Origin: Pseudomonas sp. HN11
GTDB taxonomy: Bacteria; Pseudomonadota; Gammaproteobacteria; Pseudomonadales; Pseudomonadaceae
NCBI RefSeq assembly: GCF_021390155.1
Contig: NZ_CP089985.1
Span: 434,001-498,000 of the forward strand
Direction: 5' to 3'
Length of the DNA stretch: 64,000 nucleotides
Shown: positions 39,086 through 47,502 of the stretch, piece by piece
Layout: each line of letters opens with the position of its first letter
Position numbering within the stretch: the first letter of the stretch is position 1
Notes under the pieces: model-generated
Database searches by the model: none
What the model was told of the DNA's origin: nothing
The model's input: the letters and a program-made list of their open reading frames with translations, nothing else
Program-made: the position numbers and the translations under genes

Positions 39086-40884
39086 AACCACTCATCTTGC
39101 ATGCCGAGGCACGTGTCATCGCGGGCCTCCAAGATTGCCAGTTCATGATGGCAGCTCGGTACTTCCCAGGTCAGGAAGTACCGGGCGGCCTGGAGCTTGC
39201 CTTTATAGAAGGCCACGTCCGCCGTATTGCCCTTGGCCAAGCCTTCTTCGGCGCGAATCGCCTGTTCCAGCCAGCGCCAGCCAATCACCGTATGCCCGAA
39301 CACTTTCAGGTACAGCGCCGAGTTCGCCAGGCTGCTGTTGACCTTGCCGTGGGCGAGATCCGTCAGCAGGCCGATGGTAACGGTTTGCAGGCGGTTGACC
39401 AGCTGTTCCAGTGGTTCCCTTAACGCGGTGAGGCTAAGGTATTGCTGCGCACGGGCGCCGGTTTCAGCAATCAGCCTGATGAGTTGCTTCAGGCCCGCGC
39501 CGCCGTTCTGTGCCAGCTTGCGCCCGAGCAGATCCAGGGACTGAATGCCGTGAGTGCCTTCATGGATCGGGTTCAGACGGTTGTCACGGTAGTACTGCTC
39601 CACCGGGTATTCGCGGGTGTAGCCATGGCCGCCGAGGATCTGGATCGCCAGTTCGTTGGCCTTGAGGCAGAACTCCGACGGCCAGGATTTGACGATGGGG
39701 GTGAGCAGGTCCAGCAGTTCGTGGGCTTGCTTGCGCTCGGTTTCGCTGGCCAGGGTGGTGGTGTCGTCGAACAGGCGCGCGGCGTAGAGGCCGAGGTCGA
39801 AGGCGCCTTCCACGTAGGATTTTTGGGTGAGCAGCATTCGCTTGATATCCGCGTGCTGAATGATCGAGACCGGTGCGGTAGTGGGATCTTTACTATCGGG
39901 CAGGCGACCTTGCGGGCGTTCGCGGGCGTACTCCAGGGAGTAGAGGTAGCCGGCGTAACCCAGCATTACCGCACCCATGCCAACGCCAATACGCGCCTCG
40001 TTCATCATCTGGAACATGCAGCTCAAACCCTGGTGCGGCTTGCCCACCAGATAGCCGACGCAATGCCCGTTATCGCCAAAGTTCAGCGCGGTGGACGTGG
40101 TGCCGCGCCAGCCCATCTTGTGGAACAGTCCCGCCAGCAACACATCGTTGCGCTCGCCCAGGCTGCCGTCGTCGTTCACCAGGAACTTAGGCACGATAAA
40201 CAGCGAAATGCCCTTCACCCCAGGCGGCGCGTCCGGCAGCTTGGCCAGCACCATGTGCACGATGTTTTCCGACAGCGGGTGATCGCCGCCGGAAATGAAG
40301 ATCTTGTTGCCCTTGAGTCGATAGGTGCCGTCAGCGGCAGGCTCTGCGCGGGTACGAATATCCGACAGTGACGAACCGGCGTGGGGTTCGGTGAGGGCCA
40401 TGGTGCCGAAGAAACGACCGTCGATCATTGGCTGCAGGAAGCGTTGTTTCTGATCGTCGGAGCCGAAGCTTTCGATCAGGTTGGCGGCGCCCATGGTCAG
40501 GAACGGGTAGGAGGTAGAGGCGGCGTTCGCCGACTGGAAGTGCGCGAAACAGGCTTGTGACAGCAGGGTCGGCAGCTGCATGCCTCCCGCTTCGAAACTG
40601 CGCGCCGCGTTGAGGAAGCCGGCTTCGAGAAACGCGTCCACCGCCGGTTTTACCTCCGGAATCAGTATCGCCTTGCCATCTTCGTAACGCGGTTCGTTCT
40701 CGTCGTTCTTGCGGTTGTGGGGCGCGAAGTATTTTTCCGCAATACTGCGTGCGGTACTGATGGCCGCATCGAAGGTTTCGCGATTGTGCTCGGCAAACCG
40801 CTCACGCTGGGTCAGGCCCTCGGCATCGAGGACTTCGTACAGCTCGAAAGCCAGATTGCGGGAACTGAGCAGCGTCTCGGACAT
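39082..40884 (-). CDS. Acyl-CoA dehydrogenase (PA5020-like, DmdC/FadE type)
   Basis: A 600-residue FAD-dependent acyl-CoA dehydrogenase of the large type. N-terminal helical domain, middle beta domain with the FAD-contacting MALTEPHAGSSLSDI block (near 172), and the C-terminal helical domain with the catalytic base Glu in NPIHEGTHGIQSLDLLGRK (near 437), plus an extra C-terminal domain beyond residue 470. It introduces the 2,3-double bond into acyl-CoA, feeding electrons to ETF. Chain-length preference is not evident. It resembles the protein at the same place in P. aeruginosa. Its 3' end overlaps the zapA-like gene by 4 nt. Confidence 0.93.
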   Translation of the reverse strand: MSETLLSSRNLAFELYEVLDAEGLTQRERFAEHNRETFDAAISTARSIAEKYFAPHNRKNDENEPRYEDGKAILIPEVKPAVDAFLEAGFLNAARSFEAGGMQLPTLLSQACFAHFQSANAASTSYPFLTMGAANLIESFGSDDQKQRFLQPMIDGRFFGTMALTEPHAGSSLSDIRTRAEPAADGTYRLKGNKIFISGGDHPLSENIVHMVLAKLPDAPPGVKGISLFIVPKFLVNDDGSLGERNDVLLAGLFHKMGWRGTTSTALNFGDNGHCVGYLVGKPHQGLSCMFQMMNEARIGVGMGAVMLGYAGYLYSLEYARERPQGRLPDSKDPTTAPVSIIQHADIKRMLLTQKSYVEGAFDLGLYAARLFDDTTTLASETERKQAHELLDLLTPIVKSWPSEFCLKANELAIQILGGHGYTREYPVEQYYRDNRLNPIHEGTHGIQSLDLLGRKLAQNGGAGLKQLIRLIAETGARAQQYLSLTALREPLEQLVNRLQTVTIGLLTDLAHGKVNSSLANSALYLKVFGHTVIGWRWLEQAIRAEEGLAKGNTADVAFYKGKLQAARYFLTWEVPSCHHELAILEARDDTCLGMQDEWF

Positions 40885-41015
40885 GGCGGCTTACCTTTGG
40901 AGGAATTGGCCTGAGTCTAAGTGCGCGAATAGAAGCTGGATAGCAAGATTGATTTGGGTGATGGGGAGGTAATAAGGAGCCATGAAAATTCGTGTCTGGC
41001 TCCTTCTGGGTGGCG

Positions 41016-41228
41016 CTAGAGCGCCTGGAGGCCAAGCTCGATTAAGACGTCACCAGCGGCGGTGTGCGTCCATTTCTTTGAGATGATTAAAGCCGGCTCG
41101 GCTACTGGACTGGCGCTTTGATATACCTCACCTACCTTAGCGTTCAGATAGTACTGCTCTTGGGTAGCCACATTGGGTGATGTCTGGAATGTGACCTTTG
41201 GTGTGCTTTGGTTGCTTTGAGTAGTCAT
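41016..41228 (-). CDS. Small protein of unknown function
   Basis: A 70-residue protein with a Thr/Gln/Ser-rich start and a compact C-terminal half (PALIISKKWTHTAAGDVLIELGLQAL). No signal peptide or membrane segment. I do not recognise the family. It is treated as real because the ATG has a strong AGGAGA site 6 nt upstream and codon use is acceptable. It sits alone between the acyl-CoA dehydrogenase and putA genes. Confidence 0.6.
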   Translation of the reverse strand: MTTQSNQSTPKVTFQTSPNVATQEQYYLNAKVGEVYQSASPVAEPALIISKKWTHTAAGDVLIELGLQAL

Positions 41229-41360
41229 GGTCTTTCTCCTGTGATGAAGGGGCCTGAAAACAGCTGAACATCAATCCAGGTGTAGGAAACGTACTCTTCC
41301 CGTTGGTCGCAGGGTAGCTGTTAGATCTAACAGGTCGGTGGGGACGTAGGAGATAAACAA

Positions 41361-41388
41361 ATCGGGCACCCGTTGCGGGTGCCCGATC
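41361..41388 (-). terminator. Rho-independent terminator after putA
   Basis: The stem TCGGGCACCCG / CGGGTGCCCGA (11 bp) with a short TTG loop is followed on the minus strand by TTTGTTT; it begins about 11 nt after the putA stop. Confidence 0.85.
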
Positions 41389-41398
41389 GTATTGCGAT

Positions 41399-44300
41399 TT
41401 AGCCGATAGTCATCAAGCTCGCATTACCACCCGCTGCTGCAGTGTTAACACTCAACGCCCGCTCAATCACCAAACGCTCCAGCGCAATCGCCGTCTCGCC
41501 TTGGGACAAACCATGCACCCCGACAATCGCCCCGCCACGTTGCGCCACTTGCTGGCACACCGCACGCAGTTGATCGGAATCACCATGGTGCAGAACCGCA
41601 TCGAACACCACCTCGTCCTTGGTCCAGTCAGCCACGCGCTTGATCTTCGCCTGAATTTCCTTCGGCAGGCGTGGGAGCAAGGCCTTAGTCAGCTCGGTTT
41701 CCGGCCATACCGCCGAACCGCCGACGGCCAATACGGCTGCCAATTGAGTCAACAGGTCGCCCTCTACTTCCGCCAGGCACAACACATGCTCGCGAGGCAG
41801 GATGGCGTAGCTGTTGCGCTCGCCGGTCGGGCCAGCCAGTTGACGGGTGATACCGCTTTGTGACTGTGCGGCGAACCGGCTGCACAGGGCGCTCAGGTCG
41901 CTGAACTTGTTGCTGTCGGCCCAGGCTTTCAGGGCCGTCAGCGGTTGGCTCATGGCGTCGCGCAGGCGCACGTCCGGTGCGGCCAGTGCGTCGCCGCGTA
42001 CGAAGGATTGTTCGATGGCATCCGTAGGACGCGTCGACAGCAGGCGGTAAAGGTACAGCGGGCCACCGGCTTTCGGGCCGGTACCCGACAGGCCTTCGCC
42101 GCCGAACGGTTGCACGCCGACCACAGCACCCACGATGTTGCGGTTCACATAGACGTTACCGGCATTGACGTTGTCGATCACCTTGGCGATGGTTTCGTCG
42201 ATACGGGTGTGTACGCCTAGAGTCAGGCCGTAGCCGGAGGCGTTGATCTGGCCGATGAGCGAGTCGATCTCTTTGCGCTTGTAGCGCACCACGTGCAGCA
42301 CCGGGCCGAAGATCTCGCGTTGCAGTTCGTCGAAGCTTTCCAGTTCGATCAGGGTTGGCATCACGAAGGTGCCACGCTTGATCTCTTCGCCATCGGCAAT
42401 CGCGACCTGGTACACGTTGCGGCCCTTGTCGCGCATGGCCTGGATGTGTTTCTCGATACCGGCCTTGGCTTCGGCATCGATTACCGGGCCGATGTCGACG
42501 GACAGGCGCTCAGGGTTGCCCAGACGGCATTCCGCCATGGCGCCCTTGAGCATTTCGATGACGCGGTCTGCCGAATCTTCCTGCAGGCACAGTACACGCA
42601 GGGCCGAGCAGCGTTGGCCGGCACTGTCGAAGGCCGAGGACACTACGTCGATGACCACTTGTTCGGTCAGCGCCGAGGAGTCGACGATCATCGCGTTCTG
42701 GCCACCGGTTTCGGCGATCAGCGGGATCGGACGGCCCTGGGCATCCAGGCGGCCGGCGACATTGCGTTGCAGTAGGCGCGCCACTTCGGTGGAGCCGGTG
42801 AACATCACGCCTTTGACGCGATCATCACCCACCAGGCGCGCACCGACGGTTTCGCCCTGGCCCGGCAGCAGTTGCAGCACGCCTTCCGGAATGCCAGCTT
42901 CCAGCAGGATGCGCACGGCTTGCGCGGCGACCAGCGGGGTTTGTTCGGCCGGCTTGGCCAATACCGGGTTACCGGCGGCCAGTGCGGCAGCGACTTGACC
43001 GCTGAAGATCGCCAGCGGGAAGTTCCACGGGCTGATGCAGACGACCGGGCCCAATGGGCGGTGGGCGTCATTGGTGAAGTCATTGCGCGCCTGCACCGCG
43101 TAGTAGCGCAGGAAGTCCACGGCTTCACGCACTTCGGCGATGGCGTTGGCGAAGGTCTTGCCGGCTTCGCGGGCCAGCAGGCCCATCAGCGGCTGGATCT
43201 CGCCTTCCATCAGGTCGGCGGCTCGCTCCAGGATCGCGGCGCGTTCGGCGGGCGGGGTGGCCTGCCAGATCGGGCCGGCGCTGATGGCGCATTGAATGGC
43301 GTTATCGACGTCTTCGACGGTAGCTTCTTGCACATGGCCGACCACATCACGCAGGTCGGACGGGTTCAGCACCGGCACTGCCGTTTGCTCACTGGAGACG
43401 CAACCGAGCATCGGCGCGGCTTTCCAGTTGTTGTGAGCGGTGGCCAGCAAGGCGCAGGACAGCGACGCCAAGCGGTGTTCGTTGGCCAGGTCGATACCGG
43501 CCGAGTTGGCGCGGTCGCTGCCGTACAGGTCACGCGGCAATGGAATGCGTGGGTGCGGCAGACCAAAACCGCCTTCCAGCGTGGCCATTTGCTCGATGCT
43601 GGCCACTGGATCGGCCACCAGTTCCTGAATGGAGATGGACTGGTCGGCGATGCGGTTGACGAACGAGGTGTTCGCGCCGTTTTCCAGCAGGCGACGTACC
43701 AGGTAAGCCAGCAGCGTTTCGTGGGTGCCGACCGGTGCGTACACGCGGCATGGACGGTTCAGCTTGCCATCGGAAACCTTACCTACAACTTGCTCGTACA
43801 GTGGTTCACCCATGCCGTGCAGGCATTGGAACTCGTACTGGCCAGGGTAATAGTTCTGACCGGCAATATGGTAGATGGCCGACAGCGTGTGGGCGTTGTG
43901 CGTTGCGAACTGCGGGTAAATGACTTCCGGTACCGACAGCAGTTTGCGTGCGCAGGCAATGTAGGAAACGTCGGTGTACACCTTGCGGGTGTAGACCGGA
44001 TAGCCTTCCAGGCCTTCGACCTGGGCGCGTTTGATCTCGCTGTCCCAGTACGCGCCTTTCACCAGGCGGATCATCAGGCGATGGCGGCTGCGGCGCGCCA
44101 GGTCGATGACGTAGTCGATCACATACGGGCAACGCTTCTGGTAAGCCTGGATCACGAAACCGATGCCGTTCCAGCCGGTCAGTTGCGGCTCGAAGCACAG
44201 GCGCTCGAGCAGATCCAGCGACAGCTCCAGGCGGTCGGCTTCTTCGGCGTCGATGTTCAGGCCAATGTCGTATTGCTTGGCCAGCAGGGTCAGGGACAGC

Positions 44301-45352
44301 AGGCGCGGATACAGCTCGTCCATCACGCGCTCGTATTGCGCGCGGCTATAGCGCGGGTGCAAGGCCGACAGCTTGATAGAAATGCCCGGGCCTTCATAAA
44401 TCCCACGGCCGTGGGACGCTTTGCCGATCGAATGGATGGCTTGTTCATACGAGGCCAGGTACTTCTGCGCGTCGTGTTCAGTCAGCGCGGCTTCACCCAG
44501 CATGTCGTAGGAGTAGCGGAAGCCCTTGGCTTCGAACTTGCTCGCGTTGGCCAGGGCCTCGGCAATGGTTTCGCCGGTGACGAACTGCTCGCCCATCAGG
44601 CGCATGGCCATGTCGACGCCCTTGCGGATCATCGGCTCGCCGCTCTTGCCGATGATGCGGCTCAGGGACGAGGTGAGGCCCGCTTCATTGTGGGTGGCGA
44701 CCAGTTTGCCGGTCAGCAGCAGGCCCCAGGTCGCGGCATTGACGAACAGCGACGGGCTGTTGCCCAGGTGCGGCTGCCAGTTGCCGGTACTGATCTTGTC
44801 GCGGATCAGGGCGTCGCGGGTGCCCTTGTCCGGGATACGCAACAGCGCTTCGGCCAGGCACATCAGCGCCACGCCTTCCTGGGACGACAGAGAGAATTCC
44901 TGCAGCAGGCCCTGAACAATACCGGCACGGCCGCCAGCACTCTTCTGGTTACGCAGTTTTTCAGCGATCGAGGCGGCCAGCTTATTGGTGGCTTCGGCCA
45001 TCGGGGCCGGCAGGCGAGCCTGTTCGATCAGCATCGGCACCACTTCCGGCTCAGGGCGGCGGTAAGCGGCGGTGATCGAGGCGCGTAATACGGATTGCGG
45101 CAGGATGCTCTCGGCGAACTCGAGGAAGCACTGGTGGACGTGGTCGGTCTGGACCTCGCCTGCATCGTCGGCGTCTTTGCTGCTCGAACCATTGAGTTCG
45201 GTCAGGGTTGCACCACCCTCCAGCTTCTCCAGGTAATTGAAAATCGCCTGCTTGATCAACCAGTGCGGCGTGCGATCAATGGAGCTCGCGGCAGCCTTCA
45301 GGCGCTCGCGGGTCGGGTCGTCGAGTTTGACCCCAAGGGTGGTCGTAGCCAT
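41399..45352 (-). CDS. putA: Proline utilisation protein PutA (proline dehydrogenase / P5C dehydrogenase / repressor)
   Basis: A 1317-residue trifunctional flavoprotein that oxidises proline to P5C and then glutamate at the membrane. The first ~47 residues form a ribbon-helix-helix DNA-binding domain (TTLGVKLDDPTRERLKAAAS), so it also represses put transcription when proline is absent. The proline dehydrogenase barrel covers about 210-570. The aldehyde dehydrogenase domain spans about 640-1120, with the nucleophile Cys in DSAGQRCSALRV. A C-terminal domain follows. The ATG at 45352 has a GAGG site 8 nt upstream and is favoured over a 12-residue longer start. It is divergent from putP, with candidate operator hexamers between. 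Confidence 0.97.
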   Translation of the reverse strand: MATTTLGVKLDDPTRERLKAAASSIDRTPHWLIKQAIFNYLEKLEGGATLTELNGSSSKDADDAGEVQTDHVHQCFLEFAESILPQSVLRASITAAYRRPEPEVVPMLIEQARLPAPMAEATNKLAASIAEKLRNQKSAGGRAGIVQGLLQEFSLSSQEGVALMCLAEALLRIPDKGTRDALIRDKISTGNWQPHLGNSPSLFVNAATWGLLLTGKLVATHNEAGLTSSLSRIIGKSGEPMIRKGVDMAMRLMGEQFVTGETIAEALANASKFEAKGFRYSYDMLGEAALTEHDAQKYLASYEQAIHSIGKASHGRGIYEGPGISIKLSALHPRYSRAQYERVMDELYPRLLSLTLLAKQYDIGLNIDAEEADRLELSLDLLERLCFEPQLTGWNGIGFVIQAYQKRCPYVIDYVIDLARRSRHRLMIRLVKGAYWDSEIKRAQVEGLEGYPVYTRKVYTDVSYIACARKLLSVPEVIYPQFATHNAHTLSAIYHIAGQNYYPGQYEFQCLHGMGEPLYEQVVGKVSDGKLNRPCRVYAPVGTHETLLAYLVRRLLENGANTSFVNRIADQSISIQELVADPVASIEQMATLEGGFGLPHPRIPLPRDLYGSDRANSAGIDLANEHRLASLSCALLATAHNNWKAAPMLGCVSSEQTAVPVLNPSDLRDVVGHVQEATVEDVDNAIQCAISAGPIWQATPPAERAAILERAADLMEGEIQPLMGLLAREAGKTFANAIAEVREAVDFLRYYAVQARNDFTNDAHRPLGPVVCISPWNFPLAIFSGQVAAALAAGNPVLAKPAEQTPLVAAQAVRILLEAGIPEGVLQLLPGQGETVGARLVGDDRVKGVMFTGSTEVARLLQRNVAGRLDAQGRPIPLIAETGGQNAMIVDSSALTEQVVIDVVSSAFDSAGQRCSALRVLCLQEDSADRVIEMLKGAMAECRLGNPERLSVDIGPVIDAEAKAGIEKHIQAMRDKGRNVYQVAIADGEEIKRGTFVMPTLIELESFDELQREIFGPVLHVVRYKRKEIDSLIGQINASGYGLTLGVHTRIDETIAKVIDNVNAGNVYVNRNIVGAVVGVQPFGGEGLSGTGPKAGGPLYLYRLLSTRPTDAIEQSFVRGDALAAPDVRLRDAMSQPLTALKAWADSNKFSDLSALCSRFAAQSQSGITRQLAGPTGERNSYAILPREHVLCLAEVEGDLLTQLAAVLAVGGSAVWPETELTKALLPRLPKEIQAKIKRVADWTKDEVVFDAVLHHGDSDQLRAVCQQVAQRGGAIVGVHGLSQGETAIALERLVIERALSVNTAAAGGNASLMTIG

Positions 45353-45388
45353 TTTCTTATCCTCATGGGTGCCACTACCGAGTGGCAT

Positions 45389-45812
45389 CAGCTGGCGGCA
45401 AGATTAGCTTTGCGCATGCGGAGGTGCAACCGGGTGCAACCCTTTTTATTCAGGAAATTTTTGATCGTGATCGGGAAAAAATACACTGCCGATGAATTAC
45501 GCTCCGCCTTGGTGCGTTTGCTTCTGAAATCGGTTGTTCTTGCTCCGAAAAGGAGCAAAAACAGGGTGTTCCCCGCAAAACACATCCAGGTGCAACTTAT
45601 TCTCACGAAACTGGTTGCACCTTATTTGCTTTGTTGAATAGCATTCGCGCCCAAGGTGCAACCACTCCGACGGGTCGGTTCATCGGCTGACGGCTTTCCT
45701 GGGGAAACGTCAGTCATAAATGCGCGGCACGCAGTTACGTCTACCTACTTTTAGATAGGTGGCCGTCTGACAGACCGCTGCTACATAAAAACAAAGCCAG
45801 GGCGTCACTCAT
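45389..45812. promoter_or_regulatory. put control region with five GTTGCA PutA-type operators
   Basis: GTTGCA, the hexamer recognised by the E. coli PutA ribbon-helix-helix domain, occurs five times in this gap (as TGCAAC or GTTGCA): 45425-45430, 45435-45440, 45591-45596, 45614-45619 and 45657-45662. The flanks extend to AAGGTGCAACCA, with the copies at 45612-45623 and 45653-45664 being exact inverted partners. Two sites lie near putA and three nearer the middle, suggesting repression of both genes from a loop or clustered PutA dimers. An AAAAACAA motif at 45787-45794, just before putP, fits the AANAANAA Hfq/Crc target. A hairpin TTGCTCC-GAAAA-GGAGCAA lies at 45539-45557. Confidence 0.7.
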
Positions 45813-47297
45813 ATGAGCGTTAGCAATCCAACCCTGATCACGTTCGTGATCTACATCGCAGCAATGGTGCTGATCGGCTTCATGGCCTATCGCTCCACCA
45901 ACAACCTTTCCGATTACATCCTGGGCGGTCGCAGCCTCGGTAGCGTGGTGACTGCCTTGTCGGCCGGCGCTTCCGATATGAGCGGCTGGTTGTTGATGGG
46001 CCTGCCGGGCGCGATCTACATGTCTGGCTTGTCCGAAAGCTGGATCGCCATTGGCCTGATCGTCGGCGCTTACCTCAACTGGCTGTTCGTCGCCGGTCGC
46101 CTGCGGGTCCAGACCGAGCACAACGGTGACGCCCTGACCTTGCCGGATTACTTCTCCAGCCGTTTCGAAGATAAAAGCGGCCTGCTGCGGATCATCTCTG
46201 CCGTGGTGATCCTGGTGTTCTTCACCATTTACTGCGCTTCCGGCATCGTGGCCGGTGCCCGCCTGTTTGAAAGCACCTTTGGCATGTCCTACGAAACCGC
46301 CCTGTGGGCCGGTGCTGCAGCGACCATCGCCTACACCTTCGTCGGTGGTTTCCTGGCCGTGAGCTGGACCGATACCGTACAAGCCACGCTGATGATTTTC
46401 GCGCTGATCCTCACACCGATCATCGTGCTGCTGGCCACCGGTGGCGTCGACACCACGTTCCTGGCCATCGAAGCCAAGAACCCTGACAACTTCAACATGC
46501 TGAAAAACACCACCTTCATCGGTATCATCTCGCTGATGGGCTGGGGCCTGGGTTACTTCGGCCAGCCGCACATCCTGGCGCGTTTCATGGCGGCGGATTC
46601 GGTGAAGTCGATTGCCAAGGCACGTCGCATCTCCATGACCTGGATGATCCTGTGCCTGGGTGGCACCGTGGCAGTGGGCTTCTTCGGTATTGCCTACTTC
46701 TCGGCGCATCCGGAAGTTGCAGGTCCCGTAACTGAAAACCACGAACGCGTATTTATTGAGCTGGCCAAGTTGCTGTTCAATCCATGGATTGCCGGTGTAC
46801 TGCTGTCGGCCATCCTGGCGGCCGTGATGAGTACCTTGAGCTGCCAACTGCTGGTGTGCTCCAGCGCCTTGACCGAAGACTTCTACAAGACCTTCCTGCG
46901 CAAAAACGCTTCCCAGGTTGAGCTGGTATGGGTCGGTCGCCTGATGGTGCTGCTGGTTGCACTGATTGCCATCGCCATGGCCGCCAACCCGGAAAACCGC
47001 GTGCTTGGCCTGGTGAGCTATGCCTGGGCCGGCTTCGGTGCCGCATTCGGTCCCGTGGTGCTGATCTCGGTGATCTGGAAAGGCATGACCCGCAATGGCG
47101 CACTGGCCGGCATCCTGGTCGGCGCAATCACCGTGATTGTGTGGAAGCAGTTCGAATTGCTGGGTCTGTACGAAATCATCCCAGGCTTTATCTTCGCCAG
47201 TTTGGCGATCTACTTCGTGAGCAAAATGGGCGCACCGACTGCGGGTATGGTTGAGCGCTTTGATGCTGCGGAAAAAGACTACAACCTCAACAAGTAA
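45813..47297 (+). CDS. putP: Sodium/proline symporter PutP
   Basis: A 494-residue SSS-family Na+/proline symporter of the inner membrane with about 13 hydrophobic helices. Typical PutP stretches are DYILGGRSLGS near residue 33, the sodium-site ASDMSGWLLMGLPGA in helix 2, and AAVMSTLSCQLLVCSSAL in helix 9. It imports proline for PutA. It is divergent from putA and shares its operator region. The upstream AAAAACAA motif suggests post-transcriptional carbon catabolite control by Hfq/Crc. A strong terminator follows. Confidence 0.97.
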   Translation: MSVSNPTLITFVIYIAAMVLIGFMAYRSTNNLSDYILGGRSLGSVVTALSAGASDMSGWLLMGLPGAIYMSGLSESWIAIGLIVGAYLNWLFVAGRLRVQTEHNGDALTLPDYFSSRFEDKSGLLRIISAVVILVFFTIYCASGIVAGARLFESTFGMSYETALWAGAAATIAYTFVGGFLAVSWTDTVQATLMIFALILTPIIVLLATGGVDTTFLAIEAKNPDNFNMLKNTTFIGIISLMGWGLGYFGQPHILARFMAADSVKSIAKARRISMTWMILCLGGTVAVGFFGIAYFSAHPEVAGPVTENHERVFIELAKLLFNPWIAGVLLSAILAAVMSTLSCQLLVCSSALTEDFYKTFLRKNASQVELVWVGRLMVLLVALIAIAMAANPENRVLGLVSYAWAGFGAAFGPVVLISVIWKGMTRNGALAGILVGAITVIVWKQFELLGLYEIIPGFIFASLAIYFVSKMGAPTAGMVERFDAAEKDYNLNK

Positions 47298-47327
47298 TTC
47301 GTCGGGCACTTAGTGCCCTGCGAACTG

Positions 47328-47368
47328 AAAAAAAAGGCCCGCGTCCTACGGATGACGGGCCTTTTTTT
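47328..47368 (+). terminator. Rho-independent terminator after putP
   Basis: An AAAAAAAGGCCCG / CGGGCCTTTTTTT stem with a CGTCCTACGGATGA loop region gives a symmetric A-run/T-run hairpin about 30 nt after putP; it could stop transcription from either side. Confidence 0.9.
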
Positions 47369-47384
47369 GCGTTTGAATTACGCT

Positions 47385-47419
47385 GATCGGAAGAAGATTC
47401 AGACGTGTCAGTGTAGGGA
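47385..47419. other. Sequence resembling pieces of Illumina adapters (possible assembly scar)
   Basis: Within 35 nt there are three exact matches to parts of the TruSeq adapters: GATCGGAAGA (47385-47394), TTCAGACGTGT (47398-47408) and GTGTAGGGA (47411-47419). They are in mixed order and separated by 2-3 nt. The stretch lies in a noncoding gap between the putP terminator and vgrG. It may be coincidence, but it could mark a contig join or residual adapter. Confidence 0.45.
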
Positions 47420-47502
47420 TTTACTGATTTGTTTAGGGCGTGCTCAGCAAGGCAAAACAGTGATGCAGAATCGGCAGTCCACACCTTGCAGAGAAACACC
47501 GG

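Noticed and set aside
45481..45637. Short rightward frame through the putA/putP gap (45095-45637)
   Set aside because: It starts inside putA on the opposite strand and runs through the operator region; it has no ribosome-binding site or family resemblance.
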